Assembly: GCA_016928375.1 (NCBI GenBank)
Contig: JAFGKX010000032.1
Location: 1-14,332 of the forward strand
Length of the DNA: 14,332 nt
DNA from: Candidatus Omnitrophota bacterium
GTDB lineage: Bacteria; Omnitrophota; Gorgyraeia; JABMRG01; JAFGKX01
Reading direction: 5' to 3'
How positions within the stretch are numbered: position 1 is the stretch's first letter; every line of letters starts with the position of its first letter. Position numbers and translations under genes: made by a program. Positions 12,708 through 14,332 of the stretch are shown piece by piece. The notes beneath the pieces were generated by a model. That model was not told the DNA's origin. It worked only from the letters and a program-made list of their open reading frames with translations, and searched no databases.

Positions 12708-14266
12708 AGGTTATCTTTTGCTTTTTGCAGTCTTTCCAGAAATTTATCTTTATTGAACTGTTTTGTCCAGCCTTTAATAGTGAGCCAGCCGCCAAAACGA
12801 ACCAGGTAGTTATGCCAGTAGCGGTTCCATTTCTTCCAGCCAAGGCCGATATCATGTAAAAAGAAAATTATAGCGGGAAAAGAAAATATACTTAGAATTA
12901 TCATAAAGATATATTTGAACTGATAAAACTTACCCATAATCTTCTTGGCAGCGGCTTGCATTTCTTCCGCTTTCATGGGCGCATCCGGCTTAAACAACGG
13001 GAAGCTGCCGTCATAATATTCCCAGCCCAGGTCCTGCAGCGAATAAATCCTGTTCTGGCTCTGAAGCCTTTCCCTTAGCTGCGTACCGGGCAAAGGCACA
13101 GGCAGCAAAACCTGCACCGTATCAAGCTTTGCCTTTTTAATAAAATTCCTGAAGTGCTTTACCCTCTCTTCTATCGGCATGTTAAAGATAGCACCTTCAT
13201 TCATAGGATATCCAAAAATAAACATGCCGTGCACTACAAATCCGGATTTATGAAACACCGATGCCATAGACAACATATCTTCCGGGGTTAAGCATTTGTT
13301 CATTGCTTTAAGTTCCTCTTTTATGGGAGATTCAAAGCCTATCGCTACTCTAACAATACCGGCTTCCTTCATAGCGTGAAGAAGCTCTGCGTCCTTGGCC
13401 TTGTCCAGCCTTATCTGAACACCCATACGTATGCCTATACCTACGCTTTCCTGATAATCCTTAAGCATACGGCAAAGCCTTATCGTCTCATCCCGCTCTT
13501 GTCCAAAGAGATCATCGACAATGAAAAAATTCCTGGCATCTTTCGTTTCAACAAGAAAACTTATGGACTCAAGCAGCCGTTCAGGCGAAGCGGACCTTGC
13601 TTTGCCTTTTACAGTGCAGAATTCACAATCCATGCCGCAGCCTCGTATCCTGCCTACAGGATATGATTTTATTTTGGCATAGCGCACCAGCGAAAAATCA
13701 GGCAAAGGCAATTTATCAAAATCAGTGATAGGCTCTCTTTCCGCAGTCTTGACAATTTTTCCTTCTTTTAAATAAGCAATGCCTTTTACATCCGACATGG
13801 CCATCTTGCCTTCTATGGCAAATATAAGGTCCTTAATGGTCTCTTCGCCCTCGCCTATAACAATATAATCTATTCCCGAAGACAGGCCTTCGGCTATATT
13901 ATCGCCTGTAAAATGCTGGCCTCCTGCAATGGTTATAATACCTTTGAGCTTATAAAACTGCGTTATCTGATAAAGCCTGGGTATTGTGCTTGTCAGGCCG
14001 CCGTAAAATCCAACGACATCCGCGGGCCTGTTCTTCTGCAGGAATTCGTGGTCAGCGCCTAATAAAACATCTTTTGGCCCACACCAGACAAGATTGTTTT
14101 CATCAATAACCTCGACATCCCATTTCTCCATCTTATTTACAGCGCTGGCAACGGTCACGGGCCCCAATGCGGTGGTACCCTTAGCGGCGCGGGTATAAAT
14201 ATTAAAGGCAGGGTAAGCGGGAATTACAATTCGCAGCCTATATCGCTTCTTTGATAAATTAAGCAT
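12704..14266 (-). CDS. Cobalamin-binding-type radical SAM protein with C-terminal membrane segment
   Basis: A 520-residue protein with the layout of B12-binding radical SAM enzymes. Residues about 10-155 form a Rossmann-like domain (I-V-I-P-A-Y-P, V-V-G-F-Y-G-G-L, I-A-G-G-Q-H, I-G-E-G-E-E-T at 137-143). C210-G-M-D-C214-E-F-C217 then supplies the [4Fe-4S] ligands, followed by the barrel and P-L-P-G-T (391-395). No DxHxxG is seen, as in many members of this class. A hydrophobic helix at about 452-471 and an aromatic/basic tail suggest attachment to the inner membrane, as in relatives acting on lipids or quinone-like substrates (BchE, hopanoid methylases). Substrate unknown. The ATG at 14266 has no ribosome binding site and sits at the predicted transcription start. 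Confidence 0.9.
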   Translation of the reverse strand: MLNLSKKRYRLRIVIPAYPAFNIYTRAAKGTTALGPVTVASAVNKMEKWDVEVIDENNLVWCGPKDVLLGADHEFLQKNRPADVVGFYGGLTSTIPRLYQITQFYKLKGIITIAGGQHFTGDNIAEGLSSGIDYIVIGEGEETIKDLIFAIEGKMAMSDVKGIAYLKEGKIVKTAEREPITDFDKLPLPDFSLVRYAKIKSYPVGRIRGCGMDCEFCTVKGKARSASPERLLESISFLVETKDARNFFIVDDLFGQERDETIRLCRMLKDYQESVGIGIRMGVQIRLDKAKDAELLHAMKEAGIVRVAIGFESPIKEELKAMNKCLTPEDMLSMASVFHKSGFVVHGMFIFGYPMNEGAIFNMPIEERVKHFRNFIKKAKLDTVQVLLPVPLPGTQLRERLQSQNRIYSLQDLGWEYYDGSFPLFKPDAPMKAEEMQAAAKKIMGKFYQFKYIFMIILSIFSFPAIIFFLHDIGLGWKKWNRYWHNYLVRFGGWLTIKGWTKQFNKDKFLERLQKAKDNL

Positions 14267-14272
14267 TGTTAA

Positions 14273-14300
14273 ATTTTATCACACTATAGCGCATTGTCAA
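14273..14300 (-). promoter_or_regulatory. Sigma-70-type promoter with start at or next to the ATG
   Basis: On the minus strand: TTGACA (14295-14300), 16 bases, TAAAAT (14273-14278). Six bases separate the -10 box from the ATG at 14266, so transcription should begin at or within a base or two of the start codon. Confidence 0.68.
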
Positions 14301-14332
14301 GATAAAGCTTGAGCCCGTCGAAATATATTATA

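Overview
The window is about 14.3 kb of moderately AT-rich bacterial DNA with tight gene packing, small overlaps and many near-consensus sigma-70-type promoters with 17-bp spacers. It holds 13 apparently intact protein genes, one gene that may run off the left edge, and one truncated gene copy. I found no rRNA, tRNA, CRISPR array or transposase. Three radical SAM proteins with CX3CX2C motifs, a PPi-type phosphofructokinase, and two proteins with an unusual N-terminal 'S-Y/H-A-L-R-P' signature suggest an uncultured Gram-negative anaerobe. My best guess is an Omnitrophota-like (candidate phylum OP3) organism. That guess rests on remembered resemblance and was not tested against a database.

Left part (1-4612, all + strand). 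A helical DNA-binding-like protein overlaps pfk by 8 bases. An 82-bp inverted-repeat element of the REP/MITE kind separates pfk from a small exported protein. Next comes a strong promoter and a 567-residue radical SAM protein that carries an apparent signal peptide. yajQ follows with its own promoter.

Centre (4858-8504, all - strand). A very large predicted exported helical protein has the same SxALRP N-terminus as the radical SAM protein and contains a J-domain-like HPD segment. Its promoter is followed by a leader holding a strong GC hairpin and a T-rich tail, either an attenuator or a terminator. Upstream lies a two-gene unit of a PilZ protein and a BamE/DUF3192-like lipoprotein. YajQ and PilZ are both candidate cyclic-di-GMP receptors.

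Accessory-looking part (8504-11788, all - strand). Two unrelated Fic-domain proteins flank a small membrane protein and yjbQ. fic1 has an N-terminal HTH and a perfect consensus promoter with a perfect 18-bp palindrome just downstream and a third half-site inside its spacer, the arrangement of a self-regulating locus. The fic2 region is bounded by two 45-bp imperfect direct repeats. One of these sits exactly where a second yjbQ copy is cut off after 54 codons. The truncated copy shares a 61-bp patch with intact yjbQ (one mismatch) but is much more diverged elsewhere, a mosaic that points to recombination.

Right part (11859-14266). A PflA/PflX-like radical SAM protein (+) and a cobalamin-binding-type radical SAM membrane-associated protein (-) converge and share the bases TTAA as their stop codons. 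The predicted promoters of these two genes and of the truncated yjbQ leave almost no 5' leader, so these transcripts may be leaderless. The most original signals are the shared SxALRP export tag, the palindrome-controlled HTH-Fic locus, the hairpin leader, and the fic2/yjbQ rearrangement.
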